Assembly: GCF_937138205.1 (NCBI RefSeq)
Contig: NZ_CAKZOT010000053.1
Location: 1-64,000 of the forward strand
DNA: 64,000 nt
Reading direction: 5' to 3'
Origin: an uncultured Rhodospira sp.
GTDB lineage: Bacteria > Pseudomonadota > Alphaproteobacteria > Rhodospirillales > Rhodospirillaceae
The notes below the pieces were generated by a model, which was not told where the DNA came from, made no database searches, and saw only the letters and a program-made list of their open reading frames with translations. Numbering within the stretch: the stretch's first letter is position 1; each line of letters starts with the position of its first letter. A program made the position numbers and the translations under genes. Of this stretch, positions 1 to 10,508 are shown in pieces.

Positions 1-2204
1 TCGGCCGCGCAGATGAACTGGTCGATGATGACCTGGGCGCCGTTGGCGAAGTCGCCGAACTGGGCCTCCCACAGCACCAGGGCCATGGGATCCTGCGAGG
101 CGTAGCCGTACTCGAACCCCAGCACGGCGAATTCCGACAAGGGGCTGTCGAGGACCTCGAACAGGGCCTGGCCGTCGCGGATGTGGTTGAGCGGCCGGTA
201 GCGCTTTTCCGTGGTCTGGTCCACCAGCACCGCGTGGCGCTGCGAGAACGTGCCGCGCCCGCTGTCCTGACCCGACAGGCGCACGCGGTGGCCTTCCAGC
301 AGCAGGGTCCCGAAGGCCAGCGCCTCGGCCGTGGCCCAGTCGATGCCCTCGCCGGTTTCCAGCATTTTCGCCTTGGCCTTGAGCTGGCGGGCGATCTTGG
401 TGTTGAGATCGAAGGAGTCCGGCGGGGTCGAGATGGCCTTGAAGACCTCCCGCAGCACGTTGTCCTTCGCGCCCGTGCTGTACTGGCGGAATTCCTCCTC
501 GCCGAACGCCGCTTCCAGGCCTTCCCAGATGCCGTGCAGCCAGTCGGCCCGGTTCGGGCGGTAGGACTCGCCGGCCTTGAAGGCCGCCTCCAGCCGATCC
601 ACATAGGCCGCGTCCATGGCCTTGATATCGGCCTCGGTCAACAACCCCGCTTCGACCACGTGTCGCGCATACCGCGCGCGCACGGTCGGGTGCTCGCCGA
701 TGCGCTTGTACATGCGCGGCTGGGTGAACGCCGGCTCGTCGCTTTCGTTGTGGCCGAAACGGCGGTAGCAGACCACGTCCAGCACCACGTCGGTATTGAA
801 ATGCTGGCGAAACTCGATGGCCACGCGGGCGGCGTGCACCACGGCCTCGGGGTTGTCGCCGTTCACATGCAGGATCGGCGCCTGGATGGTCTTGGCGATG
901 TCGGTGCAGTACTGGCCGGAGCGGCCGTACTGCGGGCTGGTCGTGAAGCCGATCTGGTTGTTGATCACCAAGTGGATGGTGCCGCCCGTGCGGTAGCCGA
1001 TCAGGTGCGCCAGCGAGAAGCATTCACCCACCACGCCCTGGCCGGCCATGGCCGCGTCGCCGTGCAGCAATAGACCCAGCACCCGGTCCCGGCGCGTGTC
1101 GCCGATCTGGGTCTGCTTGGCCCTGACCTTGCCGAGCACGACCGGATCGACCGCTTCCAGATGCGACGGATTCGCGTTGAGCGTGACATGCACGGTGCGG
1201 CCGTCGAACTGGCGGTCGGCCGAGGTGCCCAAGTGATACTTGACGTCTCCGGAGCCCTGCACGCTTTCCGGATTGGCGGCGTTGCCTTCGAACTCGCTGA
1301 AGATGGCCTCCAGCGGCTTGTGCATGACGTTGGACAGCACGTTCAGGCGGCCCCGGTGGGCCATGCCGATGACCACGTGTTCGAGCCCGAGTTGGCTGCC
1401 GCGTTTCAGGATCTGTTCGATCGCCGGGACGATGCTCTCGGCGCCCTCCAGCCCGAACCGCTTGGTGCCCACGTACTTGCGGTGCAGGAACTGCTCGAAC
1501 GTTTCGGCTTCGACGATCCGCTCCATGATGGCGCGGCGGCCGATGTCGGTGAAGGCGGTGCGGTTCAGTTCGCTTTCCACCCGGCGTTGAATCCAGGCCT
1601 TCTGGTCCGGGTACTGAATGTGCATGAACTCGACGCCGATGTCGCCGCAGTAGGTTTCGCGCACCACCTCGATGATCTTGCGCAGCGTGGCTGTTTCCAG
1701 CCCCAGCACATTGTCGATGAAGATTTCCCGGTCGAGATCGGCGTCGGTGAAGCCGTAGCTGCGGTAGTCCAGCTCCGGGTGCGGTTCCGGCTCGGTCAGG
1801 CCGAGCGGGTCCATGTTCGCTTCCAGGTGGCCGCGCACCCGGTAGGCGCGGATCATCATCAGGGCGCGGATGGAATCCAGCGTGTGGGCGCGCGCCTGCT
1901 CCTCCGTCAGGCCGGCTGTGGGGGCCTCCTTGTCCCCGTCCTTGCCTTTACCCTTGGCAGGCGGCGGGGGGGCGTCCGGATCGGGCGTCCCGATGACGGC
2001 GCGGCCGTTGCGGTTCCACGACGGACCGCGCAGTTCGGTGTGGATGTCGTCGGGGCCGTCGCGCAACTCGTCAAAGAACCCGCGCCAGCCGGAATCGACG
2101 CTGTCCGGCGCCTCCAGGTAGCGTTCGTAGAGTTCGGCGATGTAGGTGGCGTTGGCACCGGAGAGGAAGGAAGCGGCGAGGCGGGGGTCGAGAGCGGAAT
2201 CCAT
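1..2204 (-). CDS. sucA: 2-oxoglutarate dehydrogenase E1 component, 3' part cut by window edge
   Basis: Thiamine-diphosphate E1 subunit of the 2-oxoglutarate dehydrogenase complex, which decarboxylates 2-oxoglutarate and passes the succinyl group to the E2 lipoyl domain in the TCA cycle. The start at 2204 gives MDSALDPRLAASFLSGANAT, then the usual family N-terminus (YIAELYERYLEAPDSVDSGW) used to bind E2. About 734 residues are in the window; the reading frame is still open at base 1, in the conserved VIIDQFICAAE segment, so roughly the last 230 residues of a normal 960-residue E1 are missing. It follows sucD on the same strand as in the alphaproteobacterial mdh-sucCD-sucAB order, but after a 305-base gap, so it may have its own promoter. 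No good Shine-Dalgarno is visible before the ATG. Confidence 0.95.
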   Translation of the reverse strand, partial: MDSALDPRLAASFLSGANATYIAELYERYLEAPDSVDSGWRGFFDELRDGPDDIHTELRGPSWNRNGRAVIGTPDPDAPPPPAKGKGKDGDKEAPTAGLTEEQARAHTLDSIRALMMIRAYRVRGHLEANMDPLGLTEPEPHPELDYRSYGFTDADLDREIFIDNVLGLETATLRKIIEVVRETYCGDIGVEFMHIQYPDQKAWIQRRVESELNRTAFTDIGRRAIMERIVEAETFEQFLHRKYVGTKRFGLEGAESIVPAIEQILKRGSQLGLEHVVIGMAHRGRLNVLSNVMHKPLEAIFSEFEGNAANPESVQGSGDVKYHLGTSADRQFDGRTVHVTLNANPSHLEAVDPVVLGKVRAKQTQIGDTRRDRVLGLLLHGDAAMAGQGVVGECFSLAHLIGYRTGGTIHLVINNQIGFTTSPQYGRSGQYCTDIAKTIQAPILHVNGDNPEAVVHAARVAIEFRQHFNTDVVLDVVCYRRFGHNESDEPAFTQPRMYKRIGEHPTVRARYARHVVEAGLLTEADIKAMDAAYVDRLEAAFKAGESYRPNRADWLHGIWEGLEAAFGEEEFRQYSTGAKDNVLREVFKAISTPPDSFDLNTKIARQLKAKAKMLETGEGIDWATAEALAFGTLLLEGHRVRLSGQDSGRGTFSQRHAVLVDQTTEKRYRPLNHIRDGQALFEVLDSPLSEFAVLGFEYGYASQDPMALVLWEAQFGDFANGAQVIIDQFICAA

Positions 2205-2509
2205 CGTGGCGCGGTCGAACACGGCCTTCTGGGCCGTGTTTCCTCCTGATTCAGGCCCCGACCCGATCATGGTGGGGCGACGGCGCGACGATCCGGATCA
2301 TGCGGTCCCGGTCACTCGGGACGGTATCTGGGGTCCAGCCCCCGGCAACCGAACCGCCGCTGGACGGCGGCCCAGGCGCCGTGGCACCCGGACCGCCCAA
2401 TGCAACCGCTTTAATCTAAGCGCCCGCACCGTCTTGATCCACCACCTTCTCGCAACAGAACCGCAAAGAATAGGGGGGAACGGCACGGGCACCGTTTCGG
2501 AGCCGTCGG
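2205..2509. other. sucD-sucA intergenic region with leader hairpin
   Basis: This 305-base gap contains no gene. At 2220-2238 there is a perfect inverted repeat, CACGGCC-TTCTG-GGCCGTG (7-bp arms, 5-base loop), ending 16 bases upstream of the sucA start codon on the minus strand, so it would form in the sucA mRNA leader. A 10-bp palindrome GATCCGGATC lies at 2290-2299. Nothing else was recognised. The hairpin is seen; any role in attenuation or mRNA processing is inference. Confidence 0.4.
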
Positions 2510-3384
2510 CTAGCCCTTCATCGCCTTCAGCATGGTCTCGCCCAGGGCGGCCGGGCTGTCGGCCACCAGGATGCCGGCGGCGCGCATGGCCTCGATCTTG
2601 GCGTCCGCCGTGCCCTTGCCGCCGCTGATGATGGCGCCGGCGTGGCCCATGCGCTTGCCCGGGGGCGCGGTGCGCCCGGCGATGAAGCCGACCATCGGCT
2701 TCTTGACCTTGGACTTGGCGATGAACTCGGCGGCCTCTTCCTCGGCCGAGCCGCCGATCTCACCGATCATGATCATGCCCTCGGTCTCGTCGTCGGCCAG
2801 GAACATCTCCAGGCAGTCGATGAAGTTGGTGCCGTTGACCGGGTCCCCGCCGATGCCGATGCAGGTGGTCTGGCCCAGGCCGGCGGCCGTGGTCTGCGCC
2901 ACCGCCTCGTAGGTCAGCGTGCCGGAGCGGGAGACGACGCCGATCTTGCCGCGCTTGTGGATGTGGCCCGGCATGATGCCGATCTTGCACTCGTCCGGGG
3001 TGATGACGCCGGGGCAGTTGGGGCCGACCAGCCGCGTGTTCGAGTTCATGAGGGCGCGCTTGACCTTGACCATGTCCATCACCGGGATGCCCTCGGTGAT
3101 GCAGACCACCAGGTCGAGTTCGGCGTCCACGGCCTCCAGGATGGCGTCGGCGGCGAACGGCGGCGGCACATAGATCACCGAGGCGTTGCAGCCGGTCTTG
3201 TCCTTGGCATCGGCGACGGTGTCGAACACCGGCAGGTCGAGGTGCTTTGTGCCGCCCTTGCCCGGGGTGACGCCGCCGACCATCTGGGTGCCGTAGGCCA
3301 CGGCCTGTTCCGAGTGGAAGGTGCCCTGACTGCCGGTGAAGCCCTGGCAGATGACCTTGGTGTCCTTGCTGACGAGAACCGCCA

Positions 3385-3385
<1 letters not shown>
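2510..3385 (-). CDS. sucD: Succinate-CoA ligase (ADP-forming), alpha subunit
   Basis: Alpha subunit of succinyl-CoA synthetase, which with SucC makes ATP from succinyl-CoA. 291 residues, the family length. The start at 3385 ([18 protein letters not shown]) is chosen because it overlaps the sucC stop as TAATG, so the two are translationally coupled; an open frame continues further upstream inside sucC but has no family similarity. The N-terminal CoA-binding Rossmann domain ([11 protein letters not shown]) is followed by VGPNCPGVI, and the segment with the phosphorylated histidine is [10 protein letters not shown] at about residues 245-255. The C-terminus ends with the usual MLKAMKG-type helix. 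Confidence 0.96.
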
Positions 3386-4584
<1,199 letters not shown>

Positions 4585-4641
4585 GAATGGCTACCCCGTT
4601 GTGACGGAACCCGCGCGCCGACCCGGCGCGGCTCCCAATCC

Positions 4642-5899
<1,258 letters not shown>

Positions 5900-7117
5900 A
5901 TGACCGCGACCAACGCCGCCCCACCAGCCTCCGCCTGGACCGTGTTCCTGGTGTTCCTGCGCCTGGGCCTAACCAGTTTCGGCGGGCCGGTGGCGCATCT
6001 GGGGTACTTCCGCGCCGAACTCGTTGAACGCCGCAAGTGGCTGTCGGACGCCGCCTATGCCGATCTGGTGGCGCTGTGCCAGTTCCTGCCCGGCCCGGCG
6101 AGCAGTCAGGTGGGGATGGGCCTGGGGCTGCATCGCGCCGGGCCGTTGGGCGCGCTGGCCGCCTGGACCGGGTTCACGCTGCCGTCGGCGCTGGCGTTGG
6201 TGCTGGCGGCGCTGGGCGTGGCGGCGCTGGACCCGGGCGGGGACAGCGGCTGGTTGCGCGGACTGAAGATCGTGGCCGCCGCCGTGGTCGCTCAGGCCGT
6301 GTGGGGCATGGCAAAGACGCTGGCGCCGGACCGCCCGCGCGCCACCCTGGCGCTGGCGGCGGCGGCGCTGGTGCTGGTGTGGCCGCTGACCGGCCTGCCG
6401 CTGGTGGTCGGGCAACTGGCGCCGATTGCCATTGGTGCGCTGGTGGGATGGTGGCTGTTCAAGGGCGAAGTCGCCGAGGCCGCCGAGCACCTGCACGTCG
6501 GGTTCAGCCGGCGGGTGGGTGTGGCCTGTCTGGGGCTGCTGGTCGGCCTATTGGTGCTGCTGCCGGTGCTGGCGCAACTGACACACGCCGACGGGGCGCG
6601 GCTGGCGGACGGCATGGTCCGCGCCGGCGCGCTGGTGTTCGGTGGCGGGCACGTGGTTCTGCCGCTGTTGCAGGCGGAAGTGGTGCCGACGGGCCTCGTG
6701 GACCGCGAGAGCTTCCTGGCCGGCTACGGCCTGGCGCAGGCGGTGCCGGGGCCGTTGTTCACCCTGTCGGCGTTCCTGGGATCGGCCGCCGGTACCACGG
6801 TGCTGGCGAGCCTGGGGCTGGCCCTGCTGGCGACGGTGGCCATCTTCGTGCCGGCGGCGCTGTTGCTGTTCGGCGCGCTGCCGTTCTGGAGCGCCCTGCG
6901 GCAATCCCCGGCCGCGCGGGCCGCCCTGACCGGCATCAACGCGGCGGTGGTCGGGCTGCTGCTGGCGGCGTTCTATGACCCCGTCCTGACCAGTGCCGTC
7001 GCCGCGCCCGAGCACGTGGCCCTTGGGCTGGCCGCCTTTCTGGCCTTGCACATCTGGAAGGCGCCACCCTGGGCCGTGGTGCTTGTCGGCGCGGTCGTGG
7101 CGGGGGTGGTCCTGTAG
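5900..7117 (+). CDS. chrA: Chromate efflux transporter, CHR family, two-domain form
   Basis: Inner-membrane transporter of the chromate ion transporter family, expelling chromate from the cytoplasm. 405 residues from the ATG at 5900, which has a GAGGG Shine-Dalgarno 7-11 bases upstream; an in-frame upstream extension to 5828 has no similarity. The protein is almost wholly hydrophobic, about 10-12 membrane segments, and contains the two homologous CHR halves: GLTSFGGPVAHLGYF near residue 27 and GALVFGGGHVVLPLLQ near residue 245, each followed by an LPGP/VPGP motif (FLPGPASSQ and AVPGPLFTL). No chrB is adjacent. The divergent mdh promoter region upstream carries the FNR-like palindrome. Substrate other than chromate cannot be excluded. 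Confidence 0.92.
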   Translation: MTATNAAPPASAWTVFLVFLRLGLTSFGGPVAHLGYFRAELVERRKWLSDAAYADLVALCQFLPGPASSQVGMGLGLHRAGPLGALAAWTGFTLPSALALVLAALGVAALDPGGDSGWLRGLKIVAAAVVAQAVWGMAKTLAPDRPRATLALAAAALVLVWPLTGLPLVVGQLAPIAIGALVGWWLFKGEVAEAAEHLHVGFSRRVGVACLGLLVGLLVLLPVLAQLTHADGARLADGMVRAGALVFGGGHVVLPLLQAEVVPTGLVDRESFLAGYGLAQAVPGPLFTLSAFLGSAAGTTVLASLGLALLATVAIFVPAALLLFGALPFWSALRQSPAARAALTGINAAVVGLLLAAFYDPVLTSAVAAPEHVALGLAAFLALHIWKAPPWAVVLVGAVVAGVVL

Positions 7118-7175
7118 CTCGACGAACTCGGGTCTTCAGGCTCGGTGCACTACCCTGCCCAGACAGCCTCCACCC

Positions 7176-7219
7176 TTTGGGGGGTGTTCCGTGGGCTGTG
7201 GTGGCCCTGGCCCCCCAAA
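7176..7219 (+). terminator. Long stem-loop after chrA
   Basis: TTTGGGGGG at 7176-7184 pairs perfectly with CCCCCCAAA at 7211-7219 (9 bp), and the 26-base loop holds a second GGGC/GCCC stem. It lies 59 bases after the chrA stop and 142 bases before the next start. There is no T-tract, so it may be a Rho-assisted terminator, an mRNA-stabilising element or the leader of the downstream gene. Confidence 0.4.
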
Positions 7220-7360
7220 CGATGGAGCCCGTCCGGGTCAACCATCCGACGGATTGACCCCGATGCCACGGCAGGCGCAGGGTTGACGAATAGTGCCGTC
7301 ACGGGGATCGTTCAGCGCAGATTACTCGACCGCAGAATGCACGATGTATGGGAGAATGCC

Positions 7361-8119
7361 ATGAAGACGCTCGCCACCACTGCCCTCACGGCCGCCGGCT
7401 TGATGCTGGCCACTGCATCGGCCCAGGCCGCCGTGATCGATTTCGCCAGCCTGGGCAGCGGGACGTCCGTATTCGGTCAGGACGCCGTGGCGCCCGGGCT
7501 GACCATCTCCTCCGCCTCGGGCGATGCCGCCGGTGTTGTCCTGGAGGCGGGCAAGGTGCCCGCGACTTACGGGGCGCCCAACGGTGGCAGCTCTGTCCTC
7601 AACGGTGGCCTGCCGGCCACCGGGGGGTTCGGGGACATTTCTGACGGTCGTCTGCACGACTTCGTGTTTGAGTTTGACACCGCCGTCGACTTCTTCCAGG
7701 TGCGCTTCCTGGACTTCGGCGACTACAACCCGACAAAGGCGACGCAGCACCTGTTCGGGGTGCGTGCCTGGGATACCGTCGGCAGTACCACGGAGGCGAC
7801 CGTCACTTACAACAGCACGGCCGAGATCAACCCGGGCAGAGGCGACCCCGCCGGCCTGTACATTACCGGCGACGCGGTCACCGCGGCCATGGGCGATCCT
7901 GGCGACGTCCAGTTCACATTCGACTCGACCCGCTACACCAAGTTCGCGTTCATCTTCGAGACTGACGGCATATCGGGTAGTCCGTCTGACCCGAACATCG
8001 CCTTTGCGGAGTTGGAGTACTCGGTGGTGCCTTTGCCCGCCGCCGCCTGGTTCATGCTGACCGCCCTGGGCGGCCTGGCGGGGACCCGCTGGGTCAAGCG
8101 GGTCCGCACTGGCTCCTGA
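7361..8119 (+). CDS. Exported VPLPA-CTERM sorting-domain protein
   Basis: 252 residues. The ATG at 7361 follows a GGGAGA Shine-Dalgarno and begins a clear signal peptide (MKTLATTALTAAGLMLATAS, cleaved near AQA). The body is Gly/Thr/Asp-rich and predicted extracellular, without a recognised catalytic domain. The C-terminus has the tripartite sorting signal: VVPLPAAAWFML, a hydrophobic stretch ALGGLAG, and a basic tail RWVKRVRTGS. In the established model, VPLPA/PEP-CTERM proteins are processed by an exosortase and displayed with exopolysaccharide; no exosortase gene is in this window. An in-frame extension to 7145 would put the signal peptide internally and is rejected. The ligand or structural role is unknown. 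Confidence 0.85.
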   Translation: MKTLATTALTAAGLMLATASAQAAVIDFASLGSGTSVFGQDAVAPGLTISSASGDAAGVVLEAGKVPATYGAPNGGSSVLNGGLPATGGFGDISDGRLHDFVFEFDTAVDFFQVRFLDFGDYNPTKATQHLFGVRAWDTVGSTTEATVTYNSTAEINPGRGDPAGLYITGDAVTAAMGDPGDVQFTFDSTRYTKFAFIFETDGISGSPSDPNIAFAELEYSVVPLPAAAWFMLTALGGLAGTRWVKRVRTGS

Positions 8120-8384
8120 TGCCACGCTCCGAACTCATGCACGAACGGCCGGATCGCAGGCCAGCGCGACCGTCGCGGCGTGATAGGCGCGCTGGCCATC
8201 CGTGACCAACGCCGGATAACCGCAGGCCCGCAGGTGGCTGGAAGAACAGCGCCCGGTTCTCGTCCGTCCACATGACCCTACTCTCTGACAGCAGGTCCTC
8301 TTGACAGGGAATCGGGCTACGGAGGCGGGATCAACTAATTTCTGCAACTGGTTGTTTTGACTCATGAACCTCCCGGACAGACAC
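8120..8384. other. Gene-free stretch, possible decayed DNA
   Basis: No convincing gene. On the minus strand a short frame (8135-8365) ends with a stretch containing VTDGQRAYHAAT, faintly like DDE transposase text, but the rest does not match any family I can name. Together with the transposase remnant at 9655-9804 it brackets the GIY-YIG/ParD pair, so decayed mobile DNA is possible but unproven. Confidence 0.2.
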
Positions 8385-9206
8385 TTAGTTCCGGTTGAGG
8401 CCGTAGTCGCCCCGTGTCAGCAATATTTCCTTCCAGAATGTTTCTCGCATCAAGATGGTCTCGTCGGGCGTTCGGGTGGGACGATGCTCCAGAAGCGCGA
8501 AGCGAAAGTTCGCCCTGCAATACTCCAGATTCGGATCGGTCACGAGTTGGCGCAATCCGATATTGCCGCCATGTCCGTTTGCAACGTAGGCGCACCAGCG
8601 GGACCAGATCCCGTCTTCTCCGTAAGCTGAACCAATGTAACGTTTGCCCGTTCTTGTATCGCTGATCAGGTATATTCCCTTGACGCTTTCAAGGGCGGCT
8701 TTCCAGTCGGGACGTTCCTGCGTCACCAGCGTTTCCAATTCTTCAAAGGACACGTTGATGTCCTCGTATCCAGGGAAACCTCGGCCAGTGTAGGGTTCCC
8801 GCAGGATCTCGAGCACTTCAAAGCTGTCGTAAAAGTTTTCCAGATTGACCCGCGTTGTGCGACCGCGATACCGCGAGAAAAGCTTCAGCCGGCCGATGAA
8901 GGCCCGTCCCTCATCCGATAGAGCGACCTCATATCGGTCGTCGCGGCGCGTCAGGACGTGAAAGATTCCAGCGAAGAGCCACGCGTCCGGTTCGTGGTAA
9001 AACTGCGCAAGAGCGAATATAGAGGGCCGGTTAAACTCATTGCGGGTCGGCCTGTATTCCTGCCATTCCTGCCATTCGCGCTTGTTGCGCATAAACACTT
9101 CCAGGGGCTGGTTTTCGCCGTTCCATCGCGCAAAATGGACTTTGTAATCCGAAAGAGCCTCTAGTCTCCAAATGTCCTTCATCAGGAGTGTCATTTGCAC
9201 GTCCAT
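8385..9206 (-). CDS. GIY-YIG nuclease domain protein
   Basis: 273 residues. An uncharacterised N-terminal domain of about 160 residues (with conserved-looking FNRPSIFALAQFYHEPDAW and YRGRTTRVN segments) precedes a C-terminal GIY-YIG endonuclease domain: GIYLISDTRTGKRYIGSA at about 178-195, an Arg in IWSRWCAY, the metal-binding Glu in RETFWKE, and a terminal Asn. The catalytic set therefore looks complete. Base composition is visibly lower in GC than neighbouring genes, suggesting transfer. It starts 39 bases after the ParD-like gene on the same strand. Start codons at 9206, 9194 and 9182 are all possible; none has an ideal Shine-Dalgarno. The family is widespread but its role (repair, defence, toxin) is not established. 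Confidence 0.8.
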   Translation of the reverse strand: MDVQMTLLMKDIWRLEALSDYKVHFARWNGENQPLEVFMRNKREWQEWQEYRPTRNEFNRPSIFALAQFYHEPDAWLFAGIFHVLTRRDDRYEVALSDEGRAFIGRLKLFSRYRGRTTRVNLENFYDSFEVLEILREPYTGRGFPGYEDINVSFEELETLVTQERPDWKAALESVKGIYLISDTRTGKRYIGSAYGEDGIWSRWCAYVANGHGGNIGLRQLVTDPNLEYCRANFRFALLEHRPTRTPDETILMRETFWKEILLTRGDYGLNRN

Positions 9207-9245
9207 CTCTCAAGATTGTATATTTCCTAAACTCCTACCAATCAC

Positions 9246-9482
9246 TCAGCCCGCTTTCTTCCCTTCGAGGAAAGCGTCAAAATCGAAGGGGGTCGAGAGA
9301 CCGCTTGTTTCACCCGCGACCAGCGCGGCGCGCAGCGCCGCCAGCCGGGTCTCATGTTCCTCAAGCAGACGCAGGCCCGCGTGCACGACCTCGCTCGCGG
9401 ACCCATAGCGGCCCTCGGAAACCTGCCGGTCCACGAAATCCGTGTCGTGCGACCCCAGCGAGATGGATATGTTCTTCGGCAT
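9246..9482 (-). CDS. ParD/CopG-like ribbon-helix-helix antitoxin
   Basis: 78 residues beginning MPKNISISLGSHDTDFVDR, the ParD pattern: an N-terminal beta strand that enters the DNA major groove, then EGRYGSASEVVHAGLRLLEEHE, the dimerising helices, then a C-terminal tail that would wrap its toxin. The start at 9482 has AGGGAGG eight bases upstream; a longer frame to 9527 adds 15 residues unlike the family. ParD normally autoregulates and is followed by parE. Here no ParE-like gene follows; the next gene is the GIY-YIG nuclease 39 bases downstream. It is either an orphan antitoxin or paired with a non-ParE partner. Confidence 0.8.
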   Translation of the reverse strand: MPKNISISLGSHDTDFVDRQVSEGRYGSASEVVHAGLRLLEEHETRLAALRAALVAGETSGLSTPFDFDAFLEGKKAG

Positions 9483-9654
9483 GGGTGGCCTCCCTTTGTT
9501 ACCACTATATACTGAAATTCGGCACAAAGGTAATCGCTCGGAAGCCGCCCGCCACTCAGGGATAAAGCACCTCCCGCATCGCGAAATGCCGGTGCACGGG
9601 GCTTTGGTCGTCGAAATACTCCACGCGCTGGAGGATCATGGGCCGGCGGCCGCC
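9483..9654. promoter_or_regulatory. Upstream region of the ParD-like gene
   Basis: Short gene-free stretch. Read on the minus strand it contains an AT-rich CAGTATATAGTGG segment about 25 bases before the start codon, a reasonable -10 region and possible self-binding site for the ribbon-helix-helix protein. No gene was supported on either strand. Confidence 0.3.
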
Positions 9655-9804
9655 TCTTGGTTCAACCACCGCCGCCTGCTGGGGTCGATTGGAAACATAT
9701 CCCCCGCCGAGGCCCAAGCCCGTTATCATGAGACCTGTCGGGACACCACGATGGCGGCGTAGGACTCTCACCAACCAGCCTGCGGCGAACCCGAGGTCGT
9801 TCAG
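9655..9804 (+). pseudogene. 3' remnant of an IS3-family transposase (OrfB) with its terminal repeat
   Basis: The frame ending at 9762 reads WFNHRRLLGSIGNISPAEAQ then ARYHETCRDTTMAA, which is the characteristic C-terminus of IS3-family OrfB integrases (DWFNNRRLLEPIGNIPPAEAE pattern). Directly after the stop, 9766-9804 resembles the typical IS3-group right end (ACCAACCAGCCT and GCGAACCCGAGG segments, ending GTTCA). The catalytic DDE core and OrfA are absent, so the element is dead. Only about 36 codons are recognisable. It marks past insertion next to the ParD/GIY-YIG pair. Confidence 0.75.
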
Positions 9805-9836
9805 TGGTCCGTACAAAGTATGCCCGGTGGTGTGGG

Positions 9837-9863
9837 AGGAGGGGTGCCGCGAGTGCCCCTCCT
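9837..9863 (-). terminator. Hairpin after the unknown operon
   Basis: AGGAGGGG (9837-9844) pairs with CCCCTCCT (9856-9863) around an 11-base loop. It is 26 bases beyond the stop of the last gene of the 14611-9889 operon. There is no T-run, so factor-independent termination is uncertain, but the position suits an operon terminator. Confidence 0.5.
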
Positions 9864-9888
9864 ACCCGATTTGGTCCATGCGCGGCGG

Positions 9889-10506
9889 TCAGCGGTCGGC
9901 CGCGGGCGTGCCGTACCAGTCTTGCGCCTTGAACGGGCGCGGTCCGCCGTCGGTCTCGCACGCGCCTGAACTGAACTCCGGGCACAGGGCCAGCATGTTG
10001 CGGATCCACGGCTCGTTGTCGGCCAGCCAGGACGACAGGGCGGCGTCGGGGATGGTGTCGCCCTCGACCAGCGAGGCCATCTCGTCCAGCCGCGCGCCGG
10101 AGACGAAGAACAGGTTCAGGAACTCCACCACCTCCGGTGCCGTTTCGACCAGGTCAGGCGTGACCATGGTGTGCCGTTCGGGCAGGGCGCCCATCTGGTT
10201 CGGACCCAGGTCGACCAGGCCGGCGGCCTCGAAGGCGCCGAAGTTCTCCGCCGCCGGATCAACGTCAAAGCTGACCTGGGCAGCCCCGCTGGTCAGGGCG
10301 TCCAGCAGGCCATCCGGCGGCACGGCCTGAACGGAGCCGGTGTGGGCGTCGGTCAGGCTTTCCAGGATGCCGACGAAGGTGTGGGCCTTGGCGACGGACG
10401 GCGGGCCGCCGACCGAGGCGAAGGTGATGTCGGCCGCCAGCGCGCCGCAGGGCGCCGCCAGCAGGCCGAGGGCCGCGAACGCGGCCCCCGCGAGGGTGTG
10501 TTTCAT
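9889..10506 (-). CDS. Exported protein, possible substrate-binding-like fold, unknown ligand
   Basis: 205 residues with a clear signal peptide (MKHTLAGAAFAALGLLAAP, cleavage near ALA-AD). The mature part, beginning ADITFASVGGPPSVAKAHTF, and the later SWLADNEPWIRNMLALCPEF resemble pieces of periplasmic binding proteins of the glycine-betaine or phosphonate type, but at about 180 mature residues it is much shorter than those and has no partner permease. Two cysteines near the C-terminus (LALCPEF and GACETD) could form a disulfide. It starts two bases after the stop of the metallo-hydrolase gene, so it is coupled to it. It is the last gene of the unknown operon. The family assignment is weak. 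Confidence 0.6.
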   Translation of the reverse strand: MKHTLAGAAFAALGLLAAPCGALAADITFASVGGPPSVAKAHTFVGILESLTDAHTGSVQAVPPDGLLDALTSGAAQVSFDVDPAAENFGAFEAAGLVDLGPNQMGALPERHTMVTPDLVETAPEVVEFLNLFFVSGARLDEMASLVEGDTIPDAALSSWLADNEPWIRNMLALCPEFSSGACETDGGPRPFKAQDWYGTPAADR

Positions 10507-10508
10507 GG

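Noticed and set aside
8135-8365. Possible transposase fragment
   Set aside because: Only a faint VTDGQRAY-like string; not enough to name a family, so left as gene-free.
8385-9245. A hidden ParE toxin after the ParD-like gene
   Set aside because: No frame in the 39-base gap or inside the nuclease gene shows ParE features.
9556-9816. Minus-strand 86-codon frame over the IS3 remnant
   Set aside because: Opposite strand of the recognisable transposase tail; no similarity of its own.
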